DNA of 21,980 bases, from assembly GCA_003489165.1 (NCBI GenBank), contig DNJG01000110.1, positions 1 through 21,980 on the forward strand. The letters run 5' to 3'. The stretch comes from Nitrospinota bacterium. GTDB taxonomy: Bacteria; Nitrospinota; Nitrospinia; UBA9942. The first letter of the stretch is position 1, and each line of letters begins with the position of its first letter. The position numbers and the translations under genes are program-made. Shown here piece after piece: positions 1-7,289 of the stretch. The notes beneath the pieces were generated by a model. The model was not told the DNA's origin, ran no database searches, and saw only the letters and a program-made list of their open reading frames with translations.

Positions 1-586
1 AGAATTTTTTATAAGCACATCACTCAAAGATGATAAATATATAAATGATTTTTTCTTAAAAAACAGTATAAATGAAAAGCCAATTATTGCAGTCAATTTA
101 GGGGCAGGGTGGAAGACAAAAGAGTGGGGAATAAAAAATTATACCGAGCTGTGCGACCGCATTATCTCAGAAGTTGGAGCTAATATCATTCTTACATGGG
201 GACCTGGCGAGGAGGATATGGTAAATGAGGTGGCGGATTCAATGTCATGTATGCTCTTTGCCGCACCAACTACCACATTGAAACAGCTTGTTGTACTCTT
301 GAGAAGATGTAAACTTTTCATAGGCGGGGATACAGGACCTCTCCATATAGCTGCGACACTGAAGATACCAACCGTTGCAATTTATGGCCCCACTGACCCT
401 TTAAGAAACGGCCCCTATGGAGATAATCATTTTATAATACATAAGAAGATTAAGTGCAGTGGATGTTATAAAAGAGCATGTGATACAATTGAGTGTATGA
501 AATTGATTTCTGTGGATGAGGTATTTTCAGCAGTTAAATCATCAATAGTTAATTGTCAATTTAAAAGGGAGGTATTATGCCAATAG
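1..586 (+). CDS. Glycosyltransferase family 9 (heptosyltransferase-like), 3' part
   Basis: This is the C-terminal part of an ADP-heptose:LPS heptosyltransferase-type enzyme (GT9), which adds sugars to the lipopolysaccharide core at the inner membrane. The reading frame is open from base 2, so the gene begins before the window. Visible family marks are the strand motif IIAVNLGAGWKTKEW near base 86, where the C-terminal Rossmann domain begins. The donor-binding motif GGDTGPLHIAA follows near base 325, and then the IYGPTDP segment. The tail carries a CSGCYKRACD cysteine cluster often seen in this family. The stop overlaps the next gene by 10 bases. The exact acceptor (heptose I, II or another sugar) cannot be told from this fragment. 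Confidence 0.88.
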   Translation, partial: EFFISTSLKDDKYINDFFLKNSINEKPIIAVNLGAGWKTKEWGIKNYTELCDRIISEVGANIILTWGPGEEDMVNEVADSMSCMLFAAPTTTLKQLVVLLRRCKLFIGGDTGPLHIAATLKIPTVAIYGPTDPLRNGPYGDNHFIIHKKIKCSGCYKRACDTIECMKLISVDEVFSAVKSSIVNCQFKREVLCQ

Positions 587-768
587 ATAAGGAGCTTTTA
601 GATATCTTAGCATGCCCCAAATGTAAAGGGGATATTTATCTTACACAGGATGGAAACGGGCTCATCTGTAAAGCCTGTAAGCTTATGTATGAAATTAAGG
701 ATGATATACCAATAATGCTGATTGATGAGGCAATAAAACTTAATGAGAACTTGAATCCGTTAAAATAA
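577..768 (+). CDS. Trm112 family zinc-binding protein
   Basis: A 63-residue protein of the Trm112/YcaR (UPF0434) family. It has two CxxC knuckles, Cys13/Cys16 (CPKCKGD) and Cys31/Cys34 (CKACK), followed by the typical YEIKDDIPIMLIDEA segment. Eukaryotic and archaeal Trm112 activates methyltransferases; the bacterial role is poorly defined. The gene often sits beside lipid A or LPS genes, as it does here after a heptosyltransferase. The start ATG is supported by GGGAGGT six bases upstream and lies inside the end of the previous gene, so translation is probably coupled. Confidence 0.88.
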   Translation: MPIDKELLDILACPKCKGDIYLTQDGNGLICKACKLMYEIKDDIPIMLIDEAIKLNENLNPLK

Positions 769-779
769 CAAAAACCTAT

Positions 780-2393
780 ATGAAAAAAGAAAGTAATAAC
801 ACCCAATCCATTAGTTCTTTTTTTGGTGAAGGGACATTTATGAAGGGGACTTTAAAATTTAACGGGGCACTCCGTTTTGACGGCAAATTTGAGGGCGAGA
901 TAATAACCAACGATACCTTCATAATTGGGAAGTCAGGGATAATAAATGCAAACATATCAGCAGGGAGTCTTTTTAATTCAGGGGAAGTTACTGGAAATGT
1001 GTCGGCAAATCATAAAATAGATATCAATGCAGAGGGGAAGCTCTTTGGCAATATAAAGACACAAATATTGCATATACAAGAAGGGGCTCAGTTTAATGGA
1101 AGCTGCGAGATGCAGAGAGACAGAAAAGCGAAGGAGGATATATTAAGCCATGAATCTTCAGAAAAAAATAATTATCTGTACTCTATAAATAAAAGACGCA
1201 TAAAAATTGGTGCCGGAGTTTTAGCAGGTTTGTTAATCATCTTTGCTTTATCTAATATTTCTATCAGTTTAAATATCATAGATAAATTTAATAACCTAAT
1301 AGAGGGAGAAGACCCTGTAGAGATTATGCAGAAAGGCGTGTCACTAAAAGAGAGTGGAATGACAGATGAGGCAATAACTGCATTTAACAAACTAGCACAA
1401 CTGGACTTAAAAGACCCTCATATACATCTGATAACTGCAAGGGCATATATGGAAATGGGATTAGAAGATGAGGCTGTATCAGAGTATAAAAAAACTATAA
1501 ATCTTAACCCTGATAATTTAGAGCCCTACAATGAGCTGATTCAATTGTATAAAAAGAAAGAAATTGATGATGAATTGATAACCATATTAAAAAGGACTAC
1601 AGAAAAAGATAATAAAAACTTAGAGATGCATCTTGACCTCGTGGCTTTGTATGAGAAAAAAAATATGGTGGATGATGTATATCAGGAATATAAAAATATA
1701 ATAGCCCTTGCACCTGACCACGAAGACAGTATTTACAATCTCGGTGTAATAAGCCTTTCTAAGGGATTGGATGATGAGGCAGTTCAAATGTTTAAGAGGG
1801 TTATAAAAATCAATGATAAGAACATAGAAGGGCATCTGAATCTTGCCAACATTTATTACAAAAAGGGATTAGAAGGTGAGTCATTAAATGAATATAAAAA
1901 AGTAGAAGAGATTGACACACAGCATCCTGAGGCATACAACAATAAGGGTTTTAATGCCATTGGTGTAGAGAAATTAGATACCGCTGCAGCAGAATTCAAT
2001 AAAGTTATAGGAATCGATGAAAAGAATGTGAGGGCTCACCTTGGGCTTGCCATAATCTACGGACGGAAAGGGGCTAATGATAAGGCAATTCAGGAATGCA
2101 AAAAGGCAATTGAAATATCCCCGCACCATGCACCTGCCCTGAACAGGCTGGCAAGGTTATATGTAAAACAAAATATAAATATAGATGAAGGTATTGAATT
2201 GTCAAAAGAGGCAATCCAGATAAATTCAAACTCACCTGAATATCTGGATACCCTGTCAGAACTCTACTATATAAAAAGGGAGTTTGATAATGCTATTGAG
2301 ACCATAAATAAGGCGATAGGTTTAAAGCCTGAAGATATCTATTACAAAAAACAACTAAAGAAATTTACTGCAGCAAAAAACACAAAAAAATGA
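780..2393 (+). CDS. Bactofilin-TM-TPR fusion protein
   Basis: A 537-residue protein with three parts. Residues about 10-112 are a bactofilin (DUF583) domain rich in short beta repeats (LRFDGKFEGEI, SGIINANIS, GEVTGNVSA). Residues about 141-163 form one hydrophobic membrane segment (GAGVLAGLLIIFALS). Residues about 180-525 hold roughly ten TPR repeats with typical spacing (AYMEMGLEDEAVSEYKK, NLANIYYKKGLEGES). Bactofilins polymerise into cytoskeletal filaments; TPRs bind proteins. Together they suggest a membrane-tethered scaffold with the TPR part on the far side of the membrane, which is inference. The start at 780 keeps the full conserved bactofilin N-terminus but has no clear ribosome binding site. 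An internal ATG at 840 has GAAGGG upstream but would cut the domain. It follows the Trm112 gene by 11 bases. Confidence 0.85.
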   Translation: MKKESNNTQSISSFFGEGTFMKGTLKFNGALRFDGKFEGEIITNDTFIIGKSGIINANISAGSLFNSGEVTGNVSANHKIDINAEGKLFGNIKTQILHIQEGAQFNGSCEMQRDRKAKEDILSHESSEKNNYLYSINKRRIKIGAGVLAGLLIIFALSNISISLNIIDKFNNLIEGEDPVEIMQKGVSLKESGMTDEAITAFNKLAQLDLKDPHIHLITARAYMEMGLEDEAVSEYKKTINLNPDNLEPYNELIQLYKKKEIDDELITILKRTTEKDNKNLEMHLDLVALYEKKNMVDDVYQEYKNIIALAPDHEDSIYNLGVISLSKGLDDEAVQMFKRVIKINDKNIEGHLNLANIYYKKGLEGESLNEYKKVEEIDTQHPEAYNNKGFNAIGVEKLDTAAAEFNKVIGIDEKNVRAHLGLAIIYGRKGANDKAIQECKKAIEISPHHAPALNRLARLYVKQNINIDEGIELSKEAIQINSNSPEYLDTLSELYYIKREFDNAIETINKAIGLKPEDIYYKKQLKKFTAAKNTKK

Positions 2394-2396
2394 TTA

Positions 2397-2553
2397 AACC
2401 ACTGAGACACTGAGGCACAGAGAATAAAAAAAATAAAAAATTAATTTTGGTCACAGATAAACACAGATTTTTTAGGATTTAAAAAGAAAATAATTTTTAT
2501 CTGTGTAAATCTGTGTCCTATTTATTTATCTTTTTTCTGTGTCTCTGTGGTTA
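2397..2553. repeat. Imperfect inverted repeat of CACAGA/TCTGTG units
   Basis: This gap between convergent genes carries a long imperfect palindrome. The left outer arm starts AACCACTGAGACAC (2397-2410) and its partner ends CTGTGTCTCTGTGGTT (2537-2552). Inner arms are CACAGATAAACACAGATTT (2452-2470) and ATCTGTGTAAATCTGTGTCC (2499-2518). Similar units appear at 4945-5067 and 9763-9788, so this is a dispersed non-coding repeat. It may act as a hairpin at the ends of the two convergent genes, but there is no clean terminator T-run. Confidence 0.65.
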
Positions 2554-2591
2554 TTAACCTGTTTTTCAACTTTTTTACGAAAGAACCAAAT

Positions 2592-3272
2592 TTAACGAAC
2601 GGGGAAGCTCTGAAGGGCATCCTCAATACCAATTGATAAAAGCTGTTCCACAGTCTGCCAGCTTCCACCGCCCCGCAGGAAATTTTTTATATTCAGGACA
2701 TTTTCAGAAAGTGCTTCCTGTGTCTTATCAAATCTTATTTTCCATAAAATATTGCCTGATTTCACATCTACCAAAACTGCGGTAAATGCAGCAGAGGCAG
2801 GTCTGTTTACTGCCCACGATGTTCCATCTCTCTCCTCATAGCGTAAGACAACCCCCATTAAGACTGCGTCAACTTTTAAGGACTCACCAAAACTTCTTCC
2901 AAGTAGAATATCGTAAGCATCTAAGAGATTTTTATCAATAGTATCATACATAAGATTCACATCTGTTTCAGAGATAAGTGTGATAACTTTATTGTTTAAT
3001 AAGACATGATAAAACAATGATGCAACATTTCTACCTGAATCAGGTTCTACCTTTCCCCCTTTGAATGTCTGACCAGTTAAGTGGCATATTACAGTGCCAT
3101 TTTCAGGAGGGTTGAGGCTGCCGTCTCTGAAAGGGAGGACAGCAATATTTCTGATTGAAATAGTATCGGGATGGAAAGATTGCAAAACAACTATGCCCGA
3201 ATGAGGTTTGAAACTCTGACAAGAGCTGAAGAACAAAAAATATATTAATGAAAGGATGATTTTTAGTTTCAT
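2592..3272 (-). CDS. Lipoprotein with CsgG/LpoB-like fold signature
   Basis: A 226-residue predicted lipoprotein. A short basic N-terminus and hydrophobic stretch lead to the lipobox FFSSC, with Cys18 as the likely acylated residue. After it come IAVLPFRD, VDAVLMGVVLRYEER and AFTAVLVDVKSGNILWK. This strand pattern resembles the CsgG/LpoB/TolB-N-like periplasmic lipoprotein group, but I cannot assign a named family with confidence. The ATG overlaps the upstream glutaredoxin-like gene as ATGA, and GGGGAG precedes it, so the two are co-translated. It is probably anchored in the outer membrane or inner leaflet. Function unknown. Confidence 0.75.
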   Translation of the reverse strand: MKLKIILSLIYFLFFSSCQSFKPHSGIVVLQSFHPDTISIRNIAVLPFRDGSLNPPENGTVICHLTGQTFKGGKVEPDSGRNVASLFYHVLLNNKVITLISETDVNLMYDTIDKNLLDAYDILLGRSFGESLKVDAVLMGVVLRYEERDGTSWAVNRPASAAFTAVLVDVKSGNILWKIRFDKTQEALSENVLNIKNFLRGGGSWQTVEQLLSIGIEDALQSFPVR

Positions 3273-3538
3273 GGCTTCTCCCCTTGATAATTAATCAGCT
3301 TATCAAGCTTTTTTCTCAGTGTAATCTCATGAACCTTATAGATAAATTCCCTCTTTTTGTTTATAAAAACTACAGGTATAGACTCTTTAAACTCGCTATA
3401 AATCTTTTCGTCTTTTGTAATGTCAATTTCAGTAATCCTTAAAGGATAATCGCTGGCAACACTCATTAGCACACCCTTTGCAGATTTGCAAAGGTGGCAG
3501 TCATCTTTTGTATAAATCTCTATATTTATTAAACTCAT
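3269..3538 (-). CDS. Glutaredoxin-like thioredoxin-fold protein
   Basis: A small protein of the glutaredoxin/DUF836 type: beta strand INIEIYTKDD, then the redox motif CHLC (Cys14 and Cys17 from the chosen start), and the cis-proline strand SIPVVFINKK. It probably carries out thiol-disulfide exchange in the cytoplasm. I chose the ATG at 3538 because the protein fold begins right there. An in-frame ATG at 3568 would add ten residues encoded next to a TATAAT-like -10 box (3572-3577, minus strand), whose transcript would start about 3565, after that codon. Neither start has a strong ribosome binding site. It overlaps the downstream lipoprotein gene by 4 bases. Confidence 0.75.
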   Translation of the reverse strand: MSLINIEIYTKDDCHLCKSAKGVLMSVASDYPLRITEIDITKDEKIYSEFKESIPVVFINKKREFIYKVHEITLRKKLDKLINYQGEKP

Positions 3539-3579
3539 GAGGCTATTGACAGATTTGACATAAGGCATTATATTATAGC

Positions 3580-3729
3580 TGAGCCATTGAGAGTTTGGGC
3601 AAACAAGGGAAAGGGCGGATGATATATCCTGTGTTAAGACCCAAATATGAGTGAGACAGTCATTAAATGGCTCAAGGCCCCGGACTTTTCACGGTAGGTT
3701 GTTCGGTTGGGGTTTTAAAGTTCGGGGCT
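3580..3729. repeat. Nested inverted repeats between panD and the glutaredoxin gene
   Basis: Three paired segments lie in and around this gap. TGAGCCATT (3580-3588) pairs with AATGGCTCA (3666-3674), nine bases. TTTGGG (3594-3599) pairs with CCCAAA (3640-3645) inside it. GGCCCCGGACTTT (3676-3688) pairs with AAAGTTCGGGGCT (3717-3729), thirteen pairs with two G-U wobbles. The last hairpin runs into the 3' end of panD and is followed on the plus strand by a short T-run, although no plus-strand gene ends here. It may be a small repeat element or a 3'-end structure of the pan transcript. Confidence 0.55.
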
Positions 3730-4078
3730 GCTTTTTTAACTTATTCTTGCCATCAAATTTAATAATTTTTGGTTTCATTCCCCTTGCCTCTTTCTCATCC
3801 ATTACCCCATACGATGCTATAATTACAAGGTCGCCTATTGTTACAAGGCGGGCAGCAGCACCGTTTACGCTAATAATTCCGCTACCGGCTTTACCCTCTA
3901 TGGCATAAGTCTCAAATCTATTCCCATTATTTATATCATAGACCTGAACCTGTTCAAAGGGTAATATGTCTACAGCCTTGAGAAATTCACTGTCTATTTC
4001 AATACTCCCCTCATAATTTATATTGGCATCAGTAACCTGTGCCCTATGAATTTTTGCCTTGAGCATTATCCTCTTCAT
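3689..4078 (-). CDS. panD: Aspartate 1-decarboxylase
   Basis: A pyruvoyl enzyme that makes beta-alanine from aspartate for pantothenate synthesis. From the ATG at 4078 the protein is 129 residues. The start gives the family N-terminus (MLKAKIHRAQVTDANINYEGS) and places the self-cleavage pair exactly at Gly24-Ser25, the residue that becomes the pyruvoyl group. GGAGGT lies five bases upstream, and the ATG overlaps the panC stop as ATGA. A longer in-frame start at 4096 is not needed. Further motifs are NGAAARLVTIGDLVIIASY. The last 15 or so residues (KKQPRTLKPQPNNLP) are an unusual basic, proline-rich tail encoded by one arm of a strong hairpin, so the ancestral stop was probably earlier. Confidence 0.95.
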   Translation of the reverse strand: MKRIMLKAKIHRAQVTDANINYEGSIEIDSEFLKAVDILPFEQVQVYDINNGNRFETYAIEGKAGSGIISVNGAAARLVTIGDLVIIASYGVMDEKEARGMKPKIIKFDGKNKLKKQPRTLKPQPNNLP

Positions 4079-4923
4079 TTTACCTCCACCATACAATTAT
4101 CTATAAGACGGGCATTCCCTATCCTGACAGCTATAGCTATCAGTGCTCTGTCGTTAATTATTTTCATATCCTCCAGTGTGTCAGGGTCACAGATAGAGAT
4201 ATATTCTATTTTTATACCGTCTTTGCTTTTGATGACACTTTCCATTTCGTTTATTATCTTTCGGGATATCCTCTCGCTATCCTTTACCATCTCCTGAGAT
4301 ATCTTAAGTGCTTTATATATAGCAGTAGCGGATACTATCTCCTTCTGATTTAAATATCTATTCCTTGAACTCATTGCAAGTCCAGTTTTCTCTCTTATTG
4401 TTGGCATATTTATAATCTCAATATCTAAATTTAAATCTCTTGCCATCCTTCTTATAACCAACAACTGTTGGTAGTCTTTTTCCCCAAAATACACCCTCTT
4501 AGGTTTAACTATATTAAAGAGTTTTAATACAACTGTTGCAACCCCTTTAAAGTGTCCTAATCTAAACTTACCACATAGGGGTTCTGTAATATCTTCTACA
4601 TTTACAAAAGTCTTATACCCTTCAGGGTACATCTCATCTGCCGACGGCAAAAACAAATAATCCACTTTGCTCTTGGATGCTATTATCTTGTCTTTCTCAA
4701 TATCCTTTGGATAATTATGATAATCCTCTCCAGCAGTAAACTGGGTCGGATTAACAAATATTGAGAGTATAACTGCATCATTATCCTTTTTTGCCTTCTC
4801 TATGAGGGAAGCATGCCCCTTATGAAGTGCACCCATTGTAGGGACAAAACCAATACTCTTACCTCTCTTTCTTAAAGCCAGAGATGTCTTCTGCATTTCT
4901 GAAACTGAACTGATTACTTTCAT
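4075..4923 (-). CDS. panC: Pantothenate synthetase
   Basis: Joins pantoate and beta-alanine with ATP through a pantoyl-adenylate, in the cytoplasm. The 282-residue length is normal. Visible motifs are the HIGH-like PTMGALHKGH (His34, His37), FVNPTQF, the ATP/pantoate segment YFGEKDYQQL, and the KMSKS-like loop LAMSSRNRYL. It overlaps panD by 4 bases and is separated from panB by 143 bases of repeat-bearing DNA, so it may depend on read-through from panB. No strong ribosome binding site is visible before the ATG. Confidence 0.96.
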   Translation of the reverse strand: MKVISSVSEMQKTSLALRKRGKSIGFVPTMGALHKGHASLIEKAKKDNDAVILSIFVNPTQFTAGEDYHNYPKDIEKDKIIASKSKVDYLFLPSADEMYPEGYKTFVNVEDITEPLCGKFRLGHFKGVATVVLKLFNIVKPKRVYFGEKDYQQLLVIRRMARDLNLDIEIINMPTIREKTGLAMSSRNRYLNQKEIVSATAIYKALKISQEMVKDSERISRKIINEMESVIKSKDGIKIEYISICDPDTLEDMKIINDRALIAIAVRIGNARLIDNCMVEVK

Positions 4924-4944
4924 TTTAAAATCTTAAATATTTTT

Positions 4945-5067
4945 AGCCACAGATTTACACAGACTAAATAAAAATATCTCTAAAGAAGAAATTATTTTAG
5001 TCAGTGAAAGTCAGTGGCAAATAAATCTTTTTCTTCGCTTCCTCTGTGTTCTATGCACTGTGCTAAT
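4945..5067. repeat. Dispersed CACAGA-type inverted repeat between panB and panC
   Basis: The gap holds GCCACAGATTTACACAGACT (4946-4965) and, downstream, AGTCAGTGAAAGTCAGTGGC (4999-5018). Each is the reverse complement of the other at 16 of 20 bases. A further CTGTGTT/CACTGTG pair follows at 5043-5062. This is the same repeat style as at 2397-2553. It lies inside the panB-panC transcript, where it would form a hairpin. No gene or terminator T-run is seen here. Confidence 0.6.
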
Positions 5068-5918
5068 TAAGTTTTTGCCCCTTTCTGAACTGGGCGTAGA
5101 TGCCTCTCATCCATAAAATAGCTGTGGTCATCTGTAGGAAAATTCCCATCTGCCACATCTTTGATATATTCCTTTACAGCATTTTTGATAATCTCTCCTC
5201 CCTCAACATATCTCTTCACAAATTTAGGTTTAAATTCCCCTGACAGCCCAAGGAGATCATGAATAACCATAACCTGCCCATCACAGAACTGCCCTGCACC
5301 AATCCCAATAGTGGGTATTTTTAGTTTCTGTGTTATCTCTTTAGCCAATTCAAGCGGTATCCCCTCAAGGACAATTGAAAATGCCCCTGCATCTTCCAAA
5401 GCCTTTGCATCCTCAATTATATCCCTTGCCTGTATAGATTTTCTGCCCTGAACCTTATAACCGCCAAATTTATGTATTGATTGAGGTGTAAGCCCTATAT
5501 GCCCCATGACAGGTATGCCTATCTCCACAAGAGCACTTGCAATCTCCTGAATGGCAATACCACCCTCCAATTTTACTGCCTCTGCCCCGCCTTCTTTTAT
5601 CAGCCTCCCGACGTTTTTTAGAGCATCATCAATAGAGACCTGATAGGACATGAATGGCATATCTGCAGCAAGAAATGCCCTCTTAATTCCTCTCTTCACA
5701 GCCTTTGTGTGATATATCATATCCTCAAGAGTTACAGGGAGGGTATTTTCATAACCAAGGACAGTCATCCCAAGCGAATCACCTACTAAGATAATATCTA
5801 TACCTGCCTCATCAAGAAGCCTTGCAAATGGATAATCATAGGCAGTCAGGGCGGTAATCTTTTTCCCATCAGACTTCATTTTCTGTATATCAATAATTGT
5901 AACCTTGTTCTTTTCCAT
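5067..5918 (-). CDS. panB: 3-methyl-2-oxobutanoate hydroxymethyltransferase
   Basis: First committed step of pantothenate synthesis: transfers a hydroxymethyl group from 5,10-methylene-tetrahydrofolate to ketoisovalerate to give ketopantoate. It is 283 residues, a normal length for this TIM-barrel enzyme. Motifs include TAYDYPFARLLDEAG, ILVGDSLGMTVLGY (Asp47 is the expected metal ligand), AVKLEGG, GHIGLTPQS and IGIGAGQFCDGQ. The ATG is preceded by GGAGGT and sits about 20 bases after an intrinsic terminator that ends a structured leader. Its expression is therefore probably controlled by attenuation. Confidence 0.97.
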   Translation of the reverse strand: MEKNKVTIIDIQKMKSDGKKITALTAYDYPFARLLDEAGIDIILVGDSLGMTVLGYENTLPVTLEDMIYHTKAVKRGIKRAFLAADMPFMSYQVSIDDALKNVGRLIKEGGAEAVKLEGGIAIQEIASALVEIGIPVMGHIGLTPQSIHKFGGYKVQGRKSIQARDIIEDAKALEDAGAFSIVLEGIPLELAKEITQKLKIPTIGIGAGQFCDGQVMVIHDLLGLSGEFKPKFVKRYVEGGEIIKNAVKEYIKDVADGNFPTDDHSYFMDERHLRPVQKGAKT

Positions 5919-5934
5919 TTTTCTTACCTCCGAA

Positions 5935-5969
5935 AATAAAAAAGCCTTCTGAACGGGTTCAGAAGGCTT
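5935..5969 (-). terminator. Intrinsic terminator in the panB leader
   Basis: Minus-strand hairpin with a 12-bp perfect stem, AAGCCTTCTGAA (5969-5958) and TTCAGAAGGCTT (5953-5942), and a CCCG loop. It is followed by TTTTTTATTTT. It ends about 20 bases before the panB ATG, so it can only act as an attenuator for panBCD or as the end of the folK-kinase transcript. Confidence 0.88.
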
Positions 5970-6049
5970 AACTTTCTATCGTAACAGTTGGGGTTAATCC
6001 CTATACGCCTAACCTGTAACTTAGAGCCTTTATTAAGGTCTCCTGTTAC
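5942..6049 (-). promoter_or_regulatory. Structured panB leader RNA (riboswitch/attenuator candidate, possible pan motif)
   Basis: On the minus strand, between the kinase gene and panB, several pairings can be read. P1 is GTAACAG (6049-6043) with CTGTTAC (5987-5981), perfect. P2 is GAG-A-CCTT (6042-6035) with AAGG-CTC (6030-6024), closed by AATA and carrying one bulged A. P3 is GGTTA (6014-6010) with TAACC (5996-5992). An alternative pairing GTAAC (6049-6045) with GTTAC (6020-6016) competes with P1. A terminator follows at once, then the panB ribosome binding site. A published 'pan motif' RNA with bulged-A hairpins is known upstream of panB genes. This may be a member or an unrelated leader, and I could not run a covariance model. 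Confidence 0.6.
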
Positions 6050-6091
6050 TATCTGCTGATACAACCGAAAACACCTTCCATCCCGGTCCAG

Positions 6092-6739
6092 TTAAATGGA
6101 TCCAAGTGGTGAATAATATTCTCTGCCCTTTTTATGCGATAAAATCTTTTTAATTAAATCCTTTAAATCCTCTTTCCTTTCAACAAAGTTAATATCATTG
6201 GCATTTACAATCAAAATCGGTGACTGTGTATAATGAAAAAAATAATTATTGAATGCCTTATTTACCCCATCAAGATACTCATTATTGATATTTTTTTCAA
6301 AAGCCCTGCCGCGCATATTTATTCTTTTTTTCAGAGTATCAATATCTGCCTGCAGGTATATGAGCAAATCCGGCTTTGGGATTTTATGCCTCAATATGGA
6401 ATATACATCCTCATAGAGCCTGATTTCATCGTTATTAAGATTAATATACGCAAATATTCTGTTCCTGTCAAATATATAATCGGTAATTGTAACCCTGTTG
6501 AATAGGTTATACTGTGATAGGCTCATCTGCTGCCTGTATCTGCTTAACAGGAAAAACATCTCAGTCTGGAAGGCATATCTCTCCCTGTTTTTATAAAATT
6601 CTTTAAGAAAGGGATTGTCTTCAACAGTTTCTAATACTGTATGTGCATTAAAATATTCACCAAGCAGCTGCACAAGGCTGGTCTTTCCAATACCTATTGG
6701 ACCTTCAATAGCAATATATCGGGCTTTATCCAGTTCCAT
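6092..6739 (-). CDS. Deoxynucleoside kinase family protein
   Basis: A 215-residue P-loop kinase of the deoxyadenosine/deoxyguanosine kinase (dNK) family, which salvages deoxynucleosides to monophosphates. The Walker A motif EGPIGIGKTS covers residues 12-21. Also seen are the substrate-site stretch FQTEMFFLLSRYRQ, DYIFDRNRIFA (the place of the family DRS motif) and the lid-type RGRAFE. The start is at the usual point just before the P-loop and lies 46 bases inside the folK coding sequence, so the two are tightly coupled. The nucleoside preferred cannot be read from sequence alone. Confidence 0.88.
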   Translation of the reverse strand: MELDKARYIAIEGPIGIGKTSLVQLLGEYFNAHTVLETVEDNPFLKEFYKNRERYAFQTEMFFLLSRYRQQMSLSQYNLFNRVTITDYIFDRNRIFAYINLNNDEIRLYEDVYSILRHKIPKPDLLIYLQADIDTLKKRINMRGRAFEKNINNEYLDGVNKAFNNYFFHYTQSPILIVNANDINFVERKEDLKDLIKKILSHKKGREYYSPLGSI

Positions 6740-7224
6740 AGAGGCTCTACTTTCTGCTCTTTACCAACTTTATTTAACAGCAGACTAATACTCTTTTTTA
6801 TAATAGGATGGATGAGATTTTCATCTATCTCAGCCAATGGCTCAAGGACAAATCTCCTCTTATGTATTTCCGGATGAGGAATCTTTAATCTATCCTCATT
6901 TACTATTAGATTATCATATAGAAGAATATCAAGGTCTATTGTCCTTGGCCCGTTTTTTATATGCCTTTTTCTTCCGAGCCTTTTCTCTATATCCTGTAAA
7001 TCTGACAGCAAAAAATAAGGTGTCAGGTCAGTCTCAATTTTTACCACACAGTTTATAAACCAGTCCTGATTGATATTGCTAATAGGTTCGGTTTTGTAAA
7101 AAGATGATACAAAAATTATTTTACTCCCTTTTATTTTCCCTATCTCATCTATCCCTTTTATACAATTATCTATTTTATTTCCTACATTAGAGCCTATGCC
7201 GATATAGACAGAATGTCCAGACAT
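6694..7224 (-). CDS. folK: 2-amino-4-hydroxy-6-hydroxymethyldihydropteridine pyrophosphokinase
   Basis: HPPK of folate synthesis: transfers pyrophosphate from ATP to 6-hydroxymethyl-dihydropterin. It is 176 residues. Motifs are YIGIGSNVGN at the N-terminus, SSFYKTEP, the signature GPRTIDLDIL (Arg94, metal ligands Asp97 and Asp99) and IPHPEIHKRRFVLEPL. It heads the folK-kinase-panB-panC-panD run on the minus strand. That makes metabolic sense because PanB uses a folate cofactor. No clear ribosome binding site precedes the ATG. Confidence 0.95.
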   Translation of the reverse strand: MSGHSVYIGIGSNVGNKIDNCIKGIDEIGKIKGSKIIFVSSFYKTEPISNINQDWFINCVVKIETDLTPYFLLSDLQDIEKRLGRKRHIKNGPRTIDLDILLYDNLIVNEDRLKIPHPEIHKRRFVLEPLAEIDENLIHPIIKKSISLLLNKVGKEQKVEPLWNWIKPDILLLKVQ

Positions 7225-7289
7225 AATAAAAACTTTTTATTTTTTTCTTTTATTCACAACAGCTTGCTCTTTAAAAAAATCTTATCAAA

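Noticed and set aside
2397..2553. CRISPR array made of the ACACAGA words
   Set aside because: Units are short, unevenly spaced and arranged as inverted rather than regular direct repeats, and no cas gene is nearby.
3651..3908. 85-codon plus-strand frame opposite panD
   Set aside because: Antisense to a certain gene; no ribosome binding site or family signal.
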